DNA of 48,950 bases from Candidatus Bathyarchaeota archaeon (GCA_020341775.1 CP070835.1:1398462-1447411), one strand, 5' to 3'. Shown: positions 32,385 to 41,592, counted from the first letter of the stretch. Program-made: numbers and translations. The notes: generated from the letters alone by a model not told the origin.

Positions 32385-32458
32385 GGCCTTTCACCACACG
32401 CTTTTTCCCCTCGCCTTCGACTCTTAAAAATCTTTTCTAATTTCAATACAGATTGTAG

Positions 32459-33055
32459 TTACTCCTGAAGTGGACTAGTCAGTCCGGACGCAATGAGATG
32501 TGCGACTCGCAAAGCCTCGGGGACATTGCTGCGCGTAGCAGTCTGCCTCACGATTTTTTCTGCTACATCTATTTCAACGCCAGTCACCTGCATGAAAATC
32601 GCCTCTTCACCAGACCTTGGGAAGACTTTCACAATCCTAGCTGCGTTCCTAATGGCTTTCCACCTTTTTTCAGCACATGGCAGATTTTCTAAGGCTTTCC
32701 TGATATCTTTAAAATCGGGCTGCTTCCGTGTAACTGCAATGACCGGCAGGCTTGTTATTTCAAGAAGCTTATCTGTGTCAACAACGTTGAAGCCTGCAAA
32801 AGTCACACCGTCCAACATGATCACTCTCAACTGCCCATAATGCGGTGAACAAGTTATCATGTCAGCAATCTTCTCAGTGGCGTCCAGACCATCAATTTCA
32901 ATGCGAGTCCGCATGACCCCGTCTAGCCAGTGTCCTCCTCTGAATACAACTCCTATGACATCACACAATCCTCGTGTACGTGGAATGAAAAAGCCGTCGT
33001 CAACTCCAACAACTCTAATTTCCGATTTTACAGAATCGATTTTTCTAGCTTTCAA
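32459..33055 (-). CDS. DUF99 family protein
   Basis: 198 residues with an endonuclease V-like core: VVGVDDGFFIP near the start, a central VIMLDGVTFAGFNVVD, and PVIAVTRKQPD. DUF99 is widespread in archaea with a proposed relation to endonuclease V, but no confirmed activity. Divergent from the RNase III-like gene; the two share a short upstream region (33056-33138). Confidence 0.85.
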   Translation of the reverse strand: MKARKIDSVKSEIRVVGVDDGFFIPRTRGLCDVIGVVFRGGHWLDGVMRTRIEIDGLDATEKIADMITCSPHYGQLRVIMLDGVTFAGFNVVDTDKLLEITSLPVIAVTRKQPDFKDIRKALENLPCAEKRWKAIRNAARIVKVFPRSGEEAIFMQVTGVEIDVAEKIVRQTATRSNVPEALRVAHLIASGLTSPLQE

Positions 33056-33138
33056 TTGAACGCCTCTAATTTTCTGTGATAATAAAGAGGATAAGAATTA
33101 TTATACGTAAGAAGCTTCAAAAGAATTTTGTGAGAAGA

Positions 33139-33549
33139 ATGTCGGGTGTGCCAAAACAGGTTCGTGCAGGCAAACGGTTCAACTTCGCACCTACGCACAA
33201 AACCGTGGAGGATGTTCTCAAAGATCATGATCTTGCAGCTCTTGGCGACGCTTACACAAATCTAGTCTACTCACTTTACCTTTCTATAAGAATCGGAAAG
33301 CCTACTGGGGCAAAAGCTAGTGGCCAACTGCTCTCTAAAGCTTTGAAGCAAGCTGGACTTAGAGTTCGTGTCTCTCCCAGAAGCGACCGTCACCGTCAAG
33401 CCGACGCTGCAGAAGCGTTGCTTGCTTATGCTTGGCTACAGGGACACACAACGATTATGGAAAGCGTGCGGACATTGTCTACCTGTGAGCGAGTTGTGGA
33501 TGCTTTCAGTTCGCTTCTTGTGGAAGCAAAGAAGAGACTCGGTTTATAG
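33139..33549 (+). CDS. Archaeal RNase III-like family protein
   Basis: 136 residues from ATG 33139 (MSGVPKQVRAGKRF). The helical core KDHDLAALGDAYTNLVYSLYLS and the second acidic patch DAAEALLAYAWLQG resemble the RNase III catalytic domain, as in the short archaeal proteins with no dsRNA-binding domain. A GTG at 33076 would leave only 20 nt between two divergent starts, so it was not chosen. The 3' end overlaps rpoL by 6 nt. Confidence 0.75.
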   Translation: MSGVPKQVRAGKRFNFAPTHKTVEDVLKDHDLAALGDAYTNLVYSLYLSIRIGKPTGAKASGQLLSKALKQAGLRVRVSPRSDRHRQADAAEALLAYAWLQGHTTIMESVRTLSTCERVVDAFSSLLVEAKKRLGL

Positions 33550-33849
33550 TGTTGCCTGGTCCTTGTATACTTTCAAAGCGTTATCAAACGCTGCTCTAAA
33601 TGATTTGGTGTCCTTCTGAACTTTGGCGACTGCCTTTCGAAGTACAGTTTCTGGCTTGCTCTTATTCTTTGTGCGAAGATAAATGACTGGATTTGCAGTG
33701 AGCGGATGTGGAATACTGTACCCTGCCAAATCAACTTTTTTATCTTTTAAAAGTGCTTTCTGAACGACATTGCAGAAGGTATGTCCTTCGTTTTCAATCT
33801 CTATCTTAAGCTCATTTTCTTTTCTGTTCAGAATTTTCACGTTCATCAA
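33544..33849 (-). CDS. rpoL: RNA polymerase subunit L (Rpb11-like)
   Basis: 101 residues with the Rpb11 core: IENEGHTFCNVVQKALLKDKKVDLAGYSIPHPL and an amphipathic C-terminal helix. RpoL pairs with RpoD in the polymerase assembly platform. It follows csl4 by 15 nt. Confidence 0.93.
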   Translation of the reverse strand: MMNVKILNRKENELKIEIENEGHTFCNVVQKALLKDKKVDLAGYSIPHPLTANPVIYLRTKNKSKPETVLRKAVAKVQKDTKSFRAAFDNALKVYKDQATL

Positions 33850-33864
33850 AGTGCCTCCTTCTTT

Positions 33865-34446
33865 CTAAACGCACGCTTTGCCATATTCTATGGCAATTTG
33901 GCGCTTCTCCAAGTTTCCGCAGTTGGGGCAGGACACCTTATAACGTTTTTGCTGCAGCACATGTCCACATTGCGAGCAGAGGGCGTATAAAACTCCAAGG
34001 TTTTTATCGGCTGTTGAGAGATGGAAGATTCGGTTTTTTTCACTTATAACTTTTGCACGTACAATGTCTCCTGGCTTGCATGCGTCATGGATAGAATCCA
34101 CATAAGATCTGCTGACATCTGAAATGTAGAGTAGCCCTGAAAAAACGCCTGATAGTTGTTCTTTTCCTATCTCAAATATGCGAATAACGGCAGTCTTGTT
34201 TTGAAGATTTAACACTTGGCCTGTAACAATACTTCCAACCTTTGGCACTCGGGCGCCATGAACCAATGGAAAAATTGATACGGTCTTGTTCTGGAGATCT
34301 AGGAGCGTGCGTCCGCTGATTTTAGCATAGATTCTTCCTTGCTCGACATATGTGCCGTTGCCTGAGGTGAATTCTTCAATTACGCCTAAGGGAGCTCCGG
34401 GGACAACGAATTGTCCACTCTGTCGTTTGGAACGAGTTTTTGGCAT
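33865..34446 (-). CDS. csl4: Exosome RNA-binding subunit Csl4
   Basis: 193 residues from ATG 34446 (MPKTRSKRQSGQFVVPG), chosen because AGGAAA lies 7 nt upstream and family members start this way; ATGs at 34452 and 34476 remain possible. It contains an N-terminal barrel (FVVPGAPLGVIEEF), an S1 domain (GSIVTGQVL...GDIVRAKVISEKN) and a C-terminal zinc ribbon CSQC...CPNC (C157, C160, C173, C176). Csl4 caps the RNA-degrading archaeal exosome. Confidence 0.92.
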   Translation of the reverse strand: MPKTRSKRQSGQFVVPGAPLGVIEEFTSGNGTYVEQGRIYAKISGRTLLDLQNKTVSIFPLVHGARVPKVGSIVTGQVLNLQNKTAVIRIFEIGKEQLSGVFSGLLYISDVSRSYVDSIHDACKPGDIVRAKVISEKNRIFHLSTADKNLGVLYALCSQCGHVLQQKRYKVSCPNCGNLEKRQIAIEYGKACV

Positions 34447-34512
34447 CTTCATCTTTCCTATGTTTCGTAAATTCAACGATTGGTGGCTACCTCGGTAGAG
34501 GGAGCTAGGATG

Positions 34513-35301
34513 TCAATTATCTTTTTCCCTTGCACCTTCGAATAAACCTTTTGATTTGGGGAAGCTCGTAGCTGGCTCTTTGTTTCGCGTTCGGGAAACA
34601 GGCTTTGAGGGTGTTTTCTCAGGCTGCAAGTGGGCTTCAATAACGTATAGATCCACAAGAACCTTATGTTTCCTCTTCCTGTGAAAATCGAACATGTATG
34701 GAACGTGAATTGGCAGGGTGTAGAGGGCTTTGATTTGACCACCATGCCCTTCTATAAGCCCTTTTAGGAAAGGTGAGGGCGCGTTGGGAATGAGCGCGAT
34801 GCTTGTTGCTCTCGACTTTGCAGCAGGCTTTGTGGCTTTTCGGATGCTTTTGTGCAATGAGTAGATTCGTCTACCTATCCTCATGGCTGTTTCTAGGAAT
34901 TTTCGATCAGCTCTTCGTTTCTGAACTCCAAATGGAGGATTTTGCAGAACAGTATCAAAAGATCCGCGAATAGTGGAGACATCAGCTGTGATCCATTGGG
35001 TTTGCCTTTTGACGCCTAGTTTTTCAGCATTCTTCAAAGCAGTTTTTGTAGCTATTTTGTCAACGTCTACGCCAATGACTTCTTTTGCGCCCAAGAGGGC
35101 GCTGCCTATGGCCAGCCTCCCTGTTCCGCAGCCGAGGTCAGCTACGGCTTTGCCAATTAGATCGTCGTAGGTATATGCAGCCATGTGAAGCAGCTGGGCT
35201 GCAACTGCTGGGGGTATCGTGTATTGCTCCAGATAGGCTTTGGGACAAGGGTGTTGCCCGATTTTTGACAATGCAATTTCTAGATCTAGCTTTCGAACCA
35301 T
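34513..35301 (-). CDS. METTL5-like N6-adenine RNA methyltransferase with basic C-terminal tail
   Basis: 262 residues from MVRKLDLEI (35301); ATGs at 35313 and 35325 are alternatives. The order LEQYTIPPAVAAQLL, VADLGCGTGRLAIG, VDVDKIA and the catalytic LQNPPFGVQ is that of METTL5, which methylates a small-subunit rRNA adenosine. About 55 extra residues follow (after VDLYVIEAHL), rich in Pro, Lys, Arg and Ser and probably disordered. It overlaps dph2 by 16 nt. Confidence 0.87.
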   Translation of the reverse strand: MVRKLDLEIALSKIGQHPCPKAYLEQYTIPPAVAAQLLHMAAYTYDDLIGKAVADLGCGTGRLAIGSALLGAKEVIGVDVDKIATKTALKNAEKLGVKRQTQWITADVSTIRGSFDTVLQNPPFGVQKRRADRKFLETAMRIGRRIYSLHKSIRKATKPAAKSRATSIALIPNAPSPFLKGLIEGHGGQIKALYTLPIHVPYMFDFHRKRKHKVLVDLYVIEAHLQPEKTPSKPVSRTRNKEPATSFPKSKGLFEGAREKDN

Positions 35302-36296
35302 CCTGTTCTGCATAGTTCTTCCCATTTTGTCTTGCCTAAGGCGACTAGCATCTCTGTTACTGTAACTAACGGTTTCCGGAATCTTCTACCATCATCTAAG
35401 GATAGCCGAGGGCATGCCGTATTTATGAAGGCTTCAATCGTTGGAAACTGCATGAGAGCCTCTGGTGTTATTTCCCTCAGAGCTAGGAGGACTGCCTTCT
35501 TGCCGGCATTTTCCACCAGTGCTTTCATTTCTAATGCTTTAGCGAATTTTTTCTGTCCGGGTTTCAGCCCTATTAGTATTCCGATGCTTTCAGATTTTGT
35601 AGCTTCCTGAATGTTTGCCCATCGTTTCTTTAGAATTGCAGCGCGTGCATTGCCGCCTATCGAAAAAGCCTTGTTCTGATAAGGATCAGCTACTATTATG
35701 GGCTTTGCAGTAGCTAGAGCTAAGCCTAAAGCGTGGAATTTGCCACCGCCTATAAAAAAGAAGGCGTCTACTTCTTTGGAAACTGCCTTTGCGTTGCTAT
35801 AGTTGCAACCAAGGATTTGTCCTGCGTACTTTGTCTTTCCAGCGTCTCCAATTACGACAGTTTTGCCTGCTGCTAGAAGAAGATTTTTTACGTCATCCAG
35901 TTTGTCCACATGTTGAACGGTTGTAACCAAGCCTATTTTTGTCCACTGGGCGAGGTGAAGAAGCCCCCTCCTCACTGCAACGTCTACGTTTTTCTTTTCC
36001 TTTGCTTCGATGTAAAGCGTGGGAGGTACAGCTTGATCTAGCATTTCACTATGGCCGTAGTGGACGAGTAGGTCTGCTCCTAGGCTTTCTGCCTCAGCTA
36101 TAGCTAGATCACAAGCACCATAACATGGATCTGCAGAAATTATGGCCAAGGCGCCAGCCTTTTCAACCGTGCTGGCTAATTTCTGAGCGTGAGGTTTTAA
36201 GCCATCAGGAACTTGGATGAAAACGAGTTTGGCGTTCCTGATTTGAACTTCTCTCTTTAGCCGGCTCTTTTCAAGATTAAACACTGACGATACCAT
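35286..36296 (-). CDS. dph2: Diphthamide synthase Dph2-like (radical SAM-type [4Fe-4S] enzyme)
   Basis: 336 residues. It transfers an aminocarboxypropyl group from SAM to the conserved histidine of elongation factor 2. Three cysteines sit at the cluster-binding positions: C58 or C62 in DPCYGACD, C164 in LGCNYSNA and C295 in TACPRLS. Other signatures are FIQVPDGLKPHAQ and VHYGHSEM. First of a leftward dph2-METTL5-csl4-rpoL run. Confidence 0.93.
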   Translation of the reverse strand: MVSSVFNLEKSRLKREVQIRNAKLVFIQVPDGLKPHAQKLASTVEKAGALAIISADPCYGACDLAIAEAESLGADLLVHYGHSEMLDQAVPPTLYIEAKEKKNVDVAVRRGLLHLAQWTKIGLVTTVQHVDKLDDVKNLLLAAGKTVVIGDAGKTKYAGQILGCNYSNAKAVSKEVDAFFFIGGGKFHALGLALATAKPIIVADPYQNKAFSIGGNARAAILKKRWANIQEATKSESIGILIGLKPGQKKFAKALEMKALVENAGKKAVLLALREITPEALMQFPTIEAFINTACPRLSLDDGRRFRKPLVTVTEMLVALGKTKWEELCRTGWFES

Positions 36297-36348
36297 CTGG
36301 CAAATCTCGGAATTGTTTTGCGGAGGGTTCTAGGCTGCAGGTTCCATT

Positions 36349-38775
36349 CTAATTGCTTGAAGCTTTGTTTCTAATTTTCGCTTGGTCTTTTCCTTGGCTT
36401 TGAAGCGCTTGTTCCAACAGAATTTTCTGCTCGACACTAGCAACCAGCTGTCTCGTCCGTACGAGAGCGTCGTTATTGACGGAGATGCTGTCAATGCCAC
36501 AGCGAACTAGGAATTCGGCGAAATCCGGGAGATTTGAGGGGCCTTCACCACAGATTGAAACTGTTACTCCATTTCGATGAGCTACCCTGATTAAATGTGA
36601 AATTATGCGTTTGATCGCTGGGTCGCGTTCGTCGAAGTAGCCCATTTTTCCAAGTCTCTCAGAGTCGCGATCTATCATCAAAATACCCTGGGTCATGTCG
36701 TTTGAGCCTATGGAAAAGCCATCACAGAGTTTCGAAAACTTGTCAGCCATTATTGCGATGGAGGGAGTTTCTGCCATGAACCAAATCTGAAAGTCTCTAG
36801 AGCTCTCTAATCCTTCTTCTTTCATGATTTGAAGGCATTTCTTAGCTTCCCATAAGGTTCTTATTACCGGGAGCATGATCCAAACATTCCCAAGCCTCCA
36901 CTCTTCCCGGCATTTCCGAATTGCTTGGCACTCTAGCCTAAAGGCTTTTTCATACCACTTGCTAATGTAGCGACTTGCCCCTCGCCAACCGAGCATTGGA
37001 TTGACTTCTTCAATTTCATATTTCTCTCCGCCTTTCAAGTCTCGATACTCATTCGTTTTGAAGTCACTAAACCTGACTACAATCGGTCTGGGGTGAATTG
37101 CACGTGCAACTTTCGCTACTCCTTCCGCTAGCTTGTCTACAAAGTTCTCTCCTTCGCCCTTTTCCAGTAGATAGAGTGGATGTTCTCCGATGTAGCTGGC
37201 GAGGATGAATTCGATGCGCATAAGGCCTATCCCGTCAAAAGGTAGATGCGCGTAATCGTCAATTTTTTCTGGGACTCCGAGATTCATAAGAATCTTAGTA
37301 GCCGTCACTGGTGTCGACTGGAGGGTCGAAAATGAACCTTTCAACGCTTCTGACGGCGCTCCCTTTTCTTTAAGACCCTCTGCTATGCCTTCATAAACTA
37401 CGCCATTCATAGCGTCCACTGTATATGCCTGCCCTGTTTCCATCGCCTTTGTCGCTGTCTCCGCGCCTACAATGCATGGGATGCCTAACTCTCGACTAAC
37501 AATTGCTGCATGTGCTGTTACTCCTCCCTTATCCGTCACTATAGCGCTGGCCAGTTTCATGAAAGGCACAAAATCTGGGTTTGTCATGGTTGTAACAAGA
37601 ACATCTCCTTTTGTGACTAGTTTAGAAGCATCTTCTGGCGTAAAAACGATTTTTGCCACGCCAAATCCTATGTCTCTCCTGCCTGCCGCGATGCCTTTAA
37701 TTACAACTTTCATGTCTGAGAGCTGTTTAGGAGTTGTGGTTTCTTTCGTCTCTTCTGTTTTCTCTTTGACGCTCCACACAGTTTCCGGTCTTGATTGTAC
37801 AATGAAAACACTTTCTGGGAACTTTAAGTCGCGATCTATTGCCCATTCTACATCTTGAGGTTTGCCATAATGTTTGTGAATCTTTTTGCCCAATTCCACC
37901 AGCTTGTGGAGTTCATCATCTTCAAGACACGGCTTTTCCTGTCTGTCCAACTCTACTTTTACGCGTTCTGTTTTTCCACTTTTTGGATTACGAAGATACT
38001 CAACTGTCTTTCTGACTATTTTCCGGCCGATTATTTCGTTCGTTTCCTTGTCTACAACGAAATGATCAGGAGTCTCTGCACCAGAAACGACCGCTTCTCC
38101 TAGTCCCCAAATGCCTTCGATTATTATCTGGCTTGGTTCTCCTGTCACCGGGTTAATTGTGAACATGACGCCTGCTGAGCGTGCATCCACCATCTTTTGA
38201 ACGCCCACACTTATCAGAACATCTTCATGACTGAAGCCCTTTTTGGCTCGATAGAAGATTGCCCGTGGAGTGAACAGGCTTGACCAACATTTAATCGTCT
38301 TCCCAACAAGTTCGTCAGGACCCTGAACATTGAGGTAAGTTTCCTGTTGTCCTGCAAACGAAGCATCTGGTAAATCTTCAGCTGTGGCGCTTGAACGAAC
38401 AGCAACAAAAACGTCCCTAGAGTTTGTTCTCCTGTTCAGTTCATCGTAAGCCTTCCTTATTGCACTCTCTATCTCTTGAGGCATTTTTGCAGATTCGATG
38501 AGCTTCCTAACTTTGTTGGAGGCTTCGTTATATTGTCTCGGGTCATCAGTGTTAATAACAATCTCTTTGATTGTTTTATAGATCTTTTGGGCTATTCCTG
38601 TTTGAATTATAAACTCCTTGTATGCCTGCGCTGTTATAGAAAAGCCAGGCGGAATTGGAATTCCTATCTGTATCATTTCTCCTAAGTTCGCATTTTTGCC
38701 TCCAACTATAGGAATATCCTCTTTTGACAGCTCGTCAAACCATAATACACGTTTCTCTTCTTCAGGGGCACCCAC
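36349..38775 (-). CDS. ppsA: Phosphoenolpyruvate synthase
   Basis: 808 residues. It makes PEP from pyruvate and ATP (gluconeogenic entry). An ATP-grasp domain starts at VGGKNANLGEM. The swivelling phosphohistidine domain has GGVTAHAAIVSRELG (about residue 424). The C-terminal PEP-binding barrel has SIGSNDMTQGIL (about 690) and SICGEGPS. The start is GTG, 1 nt after the L10e stop, with GGAGAT inside the L10e end as ribosome binding site, so the two genes are probably translationally linked. Confidence 0.95.
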   Translation of the reverse strand: MGAPEEEKRVLWFDELSKEDIPIVGGKNANLGEMIQIGIPIPPGFSITAQAYKEFIIQTGIAQKIYKTIKEIVINTDDPRQYNEASNKVRKLIESAKMPQEIESAIRKAYDELNRRTNSRDVFVAVRSSATAEDLPDASFAGQQETYLNVQGPDELVGKTIKCWSSLFTPRAIFYRAKKGFSHEDVLISVGVQKMVDARSAGVMFTINPVTGEPSQIIIEGIWGLGEAVVSGAETPDHFVVDKETNEIIGRKIVRKTVEYLRNPKSGKTERVKVELDRQEKPCLEDDELHKLVELGKKIHKHYGKPQDVEWAIDRDLKFPESVFIVQSRPETVWSVKEKTEETKETTTPKQLSDMKVVIKGIAAGRRDIGFGVAKIVFTPEDASKLVTKGDVLVTTMTNPDFVPFMKLASAIVTDKGGVTAHAAIVSRELGIPCIVGAETATKAMETGQAYTVDAMNGVVYEGIAEGLKEKGAPSEALKGSFSTLQSTPVTATKILMNLGVPEKIDDYAHLPFDGIGLMRIEFILASYIGEHPLYLLEKGEGENFVDKLAEGVAKVARAIHPRPIVVRFSDFKTNEYRDLKGGEKYEIEEVNPMLGWRGASRYISKWYEKAFRLECQAIRKCREEWRLGNVWIMLPVIRTLWEAKKCLQIMKEEGLESSRDFQIWFMAETPSIAIMADKFSKLCDGFSIGSNDMTQGILMIDRDSERLGKMGYFDERDPAIKRIISHLIRVAHRNGVTVSICGEGPSNLPDFAEFLVRCGIDSISVNNDALVRTRQLVASVEQKILLEQALQSQGKDQAKIRNKASSN

Positions 38776-38776
38776 T

Positions 38777-39277
38777 TTATGAATCTCCAGTTTTTTGAAT
38801 TTCTATTCGGCAAGGCATAGGAAGCTTTGCCCGCCCCAGCTCTAGAGCTTGTTTTGCGATTTCAGTGGAATCTTCGTTTACCCCTATGGATATTATAGGC
38901 TGGTTAGTTTTCACGCGTGCTGCTTTTCCTATTGGTTTACCAAAAGCGTGCCGCATACCATCCTGTAATCTGTCTGCATGAGCACCAAAGATCATTTTGT
39001 TTTCTCGAAGGATTGCATGAGGATAAGGAATGATTCGCAAGTTGTAGTTGTTTCCAAGTTTCTCTGATAAGAGGCGATTTGAAGCGATTCTTGCTGCTTC
39101 TAGGGCATTGTGGCGAATTTGTCCTTTTTCTCGAGTGATTAATTTCGCTTCTATTGGGAATTCTTCTCTAGAGTTTCCCATTGTGAATTTAGTGATTTTC
39201 GAAGGTGGTGTACTTCTTACATACTCTTTCCTTGTGTAAGGTTGACCTTTTATTTCTCGATAATTTTTTGCTTTCAC
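38777..39277 (-). CDS. rpl10e: Ribosomal protein L10e (L16 family)
   Basis: 166 residues, large-subunit protein near the peptidyl transferase centre. The core KNYREIKGQPYTRKEY, RIIPYPHAILRENK, FGAHADRLQDGMRHAFGKP and the C-terminal ALELGRAKLPMPCRIEI are typical. Preceded by a TATA box; followed 1 nt later by ppsA. Confidence 0.95.
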   Translation of the reverse strand: MKAKNYREIKGQPYTRKEYVRSTPPSKITKFTMGNSREEFPIEAKLITREKGQIRHNALEAARIASNRLLSEKLGNNYNLRIIPYPHAILRENKMIFGAHADRLQDGMRHAFGKPIGKAARVKTNQPIISIGVNEDSTEIAKQALELGRAKLPMPCRIEIQKTGDS

Positions 39278-39309
39278 AGTCTTTTCCCTTCTGCATAGCG
39301 ATTTCGCCG

Positions 39310-39319
39310 ATATTTAAAG
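39310..39319 (-). promoter_or_regulatory. TATA box of rpl10e-ppsA
   Basis: The minus strand reads GCTTTAAATA about 33-42 nt upstream of the ATG at 39277, implying a short leader. Confidence 0.5.
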
Positions 39320-39384
39320 CGTTTGTTGAAGGTGTGCTTTGGCTGTTATGAATTGTGAATTCGAATTCTTAAGGCAGATTTTAC

Positions 39385-39906
39385 TTACTGGATCGCTAAA
39401 GCTGGGTTTCGCCATTTTTCTGCTAACTCTTCGTAGTTTGGGAATGCCTTCTTTAGAATGGGTATATACATCTGCTTTTCTTCATCTGTGAGATATTGAA
39501 ATTGGTAGGGACCTGTGTAGGGCGATGGTTCTCCTACGCGGGTAATGAATTCGATATGCATGAATGGGTCACCACGTTTTATGGTGATGGCGCCTCGATC
39601 GTTGCTGAGGTTTACGATTTCCAAAGCTAAGCGTCCTATGAATCCGCTGTGAACCTTTGCGGCGTTGAGAAAACTTAGTCCCATGCGGCCATATTTACTT
39701 TTGGCTGTCAAGTGAGCGACAAGATCTGGCGGAGTGAAAACTATTTCGTGGCTGATGATATTCTGATGTTCTAGGTAGTTGAGGGTTGTTTCTTCTTTGA
39801 CTGTGAGGACGTAACTATCACCGTCGAGGAGTTGGTAATCATAGGGGTATATTATGCGGTAAAGTTCTATCAAGTTGAGGAGTTTGTCTTTGGCAAGGAT
39901 GCACAT
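39385..39906 (-). CDS. dcd: dCTP deaminase/dUTPase family protein
   Basis: 173 residues from ATG 39906 (MCILAKDKLLNLIE). The trimeric dUTPase-fold motifs are AKSKYGRMGL (about 68-77) and KVHSGFIGRLALEIVN (about 83-98, with the catalytic glutamate of dCTP deaminases in LALE). It would deaminate dCTP and/or hydrolyse dUTP to keep uracil out of DNA. The 32 residues gained from an upstream ATG (40002) do not match the family and lie across a good TATA box, so they are rejected. The C-terminus (FPNYEELAEKWRN) is helical. Confidence 0.85.
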   Translation of the reverse strand: MCILAKDKLLNLIELYRIIYPYDYQLLDGDSYVLTVKEETTLNYLEHQNIISHEIVFTPPDLVAHLTAKSKYGRMGLSFLNAAKVHSGFIGRLALEIVNLSNDRGAITIKRGDPFMHIEFITRVGEPSPYTGPYQFQYLTDEEKQMYIPILKKAFPNYEELAEKWRNPALAIQ

Positions 39907-39936
39907 GTTTATGGAGTCTCCAATTTCGGCTAGTAG

Positions 39937-39950
39937 CTTTATTATATACC
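39937..39950 (-). promoter_or_regulatory. TATA box of the dcd-like gene
   Basis: The minus strand reads GGTATATAATAAAG. Transcription would start near 39919, only about 13 nt before the ATG at 39906, which fixes the start choice. Confidence 0.6.
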
Positions 39951-40292
39951 GTGATTGAAAAAGATTATTGAGAGCTCTGTTAGGCGCATGAGAAGTACAC
40001 AAGAATCGGCCTTAATCCCAATCTTATGCGCGCGTCGGCATTCATCATCTTTTTAGTAGCCACTTGTAGTCTAAAACCTCGCAATTAGAATGTTGGATGC
40101 AGGTTTACACAGTTGAAGGGACTTATGGCTTGGAGGTCTTTTTTCTACTCTGGATCGCTGTAATATTGCTCTTTTCGTTGATTCTTGAGGGGGATTTCAG
40201 ATGCTTTGGTTACTGCTGTGTGCCTGCATTAAATGTTTATATTGCTGGTTTTTGTTTTACCTAAACGCAACAAGCACGCCCGTGCACAAGAA

Positions 40293-40577
40293 ATGAACAT
40301 ACCAAAAATAATAAACACGTACTGTCCAAAATGTAAAACTCATACAGAGCATTCTGTGAGCATCCTCAAAATGGGGAAACGTCGCGCTTTGGCCGTCGGC
40401 GCCCGTCGCCACGAAAGAGAAAAGAGAGGCTACGGCGGTCAAGGCTGGCCTCTTCAAAAAAAATTCGCCAAGACCACCAAGAAACAAACTCTTAAGCTTA
40501 AGTGTAAGCAGTGTAGCTACACCATCCAAAAGCAGGGCATTCGTCTCAGGAAGCTAACCATAGGAGGTAAGACCTGA
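40293..40577 (+). CDS. rpl44e: Ribosomal protein L44e
   Basis: 94 residues from ATG 40293 (MNIPKIINTYCPKCKTHTEH), the normal family start. Zinc ligands are C11, C14, C71 and C74. A longer GTG/ATG frame back to 40233 adds a hydrophobic stretch not seen in L44e. First gene of a tight five-gene operon. Confidence 0.95.
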   Translation: MNIPKIINTYCPKCKTHTEHSVSILKMGKRRALAVGARRHEREKRGYGGQGWPLQKKFAKTTKKQTLKLKCKQCSYTIQKQGIRLRKLTIGGKT

Positions 40578-40580
40578 ACC

Positions 40581-40781
40581 ATGAGTGCAGATTGGGAAAC
40601 ACTCATCCCTAAGCCTAAATCGTATTTTCTCCGCGTACGTTGCCCTGACTGCGGTAACGAACAGTTGATTTTTAGCCATCCCACTAACACTGTTAAATGT
40701 AATATATGTCAAACCGTCCTCGCCACCCAAACTGGAGGAAAAGCAAGAATCCGCGGCGAGGTCATCGCCAAGTTGGAATGA
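40581..40781 (+). CDS. rps27e: Ribosomal protein S27e
   Basis: 66 residues with a four-cysteine ribbon (C21, C24, C40, C43) and the family ending GGKARIRGEVIAKLE. It starts 3 nt after rpl44e. Confidence 0.95.
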   Translation: MSADWETLIPKPKSYFLRVRCPDCGNEQLIFSHPTNTVKCNICQTVLATQTGGKARIRGEVIAKLE

Positions 40782-40794
40782 GGCCAAGATAGCT

Positions 40795-41592
40795 ATGTCA
40801 ACCCTCCAAAAGCCAGAATGGCCCGAAAAACGCGAACTTGTCTTGGCCACCGTCAAGAATGTTACTGACTACGGCGCATATGTTATCCTCGAGGAATACG
40901 GAAACAAAGAGGGTCTCCTCCACCGAAGCGAAATCAGCACGAGTTGGATACGCAACATCCGCAACCATGTCCGTGAAGGCCAGAAGCTTGTTCTCAAGGT
41001 TCTCCGTGTAGATCCAGAAAAAAAACATATAGATCTCTCTCGCAAGCGTGTTACCAAGCGTGAGCGCATAGACAAAATTTACACGTTCAAACATGAACGA
41101 AAAGTCGAAACTCTTCTCCGCATTGCAGCTGAGAAACTTCGGATGTCTTTTGAGGAAATCATGGAAAAAGCCGCTGCTCCGATGGAGGAGTCTTTTGGCG
41201 ATACCTATACAGCTCTTGAAGAAGCAAGCCGGCAAGGACCTGAAATTCTAACAAAACTCGGCTTGCCTAAAGACGTTGCTCAGGCCATAGCTGAACTGGC
41301 CCAAGAGAAGATCAGACCGCAACTAGTCGAAATTAAGGGGGTCCTTGAACTCACGAGCACTGAGCCAGACGGTGTCAATTTGATTAAAGCAGCTCTTGAA
41401 AAGGCGCAAAACTCGTCGGCTTCTAAAGCAACTAGGATCCAAGTATGCACTATCGCTGCTCCAAAATACCTGCTGAAAGTTGAAGCTGAAAATTACAAAC
41501 AGGCCGAAGCTGTGATTCAGAAGGCTGTAGAATCTGCAATCAAGAGAATCACAAAAACTGGCGGAGAAGGTAGCTTTAAAAGGGAAAAATAA
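40795..41592 (+). CDS. eif2a: Translation initiation factor aIF2 alpha subunit
   Basis: 265 residues. S1 domain (ELVLATVKNVTDYGAYVILEEY, GLLHRSEIS), a helical middle domain and an alpha-beta C-terminal domain (APKYLLKVEAENYKQAEAVI) that binds aIF2-gamma. Part of the ternary complex bringing Met-tRNAi to the ribosome. Its TAA overlaps the nop10 ATG by one base. Confidence 0.95.
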   Translation: MSTLQKPEWPEKRELVLATVKNVTDYGAYVILEEYGNKEGLLHRSEISTSWIRNIRNHVREGQKLVLKVLRVDPEKKHIDLSRKRVTKRERIDKIYTFKHERKVETLLRIAAEKLRMSFEEIMEKAAAPMEESFGDTYTALEEASRQGPEILTKLGLPKDVAQAIAELAQEKIRPQLVEIKGVLELTSTEPDGVNLIKAALEKAQNSSASKATRIQVCTIAAPKYLLKVEAENYKQAEAVIQKAVESAIKRITKTGGEGSFKREK

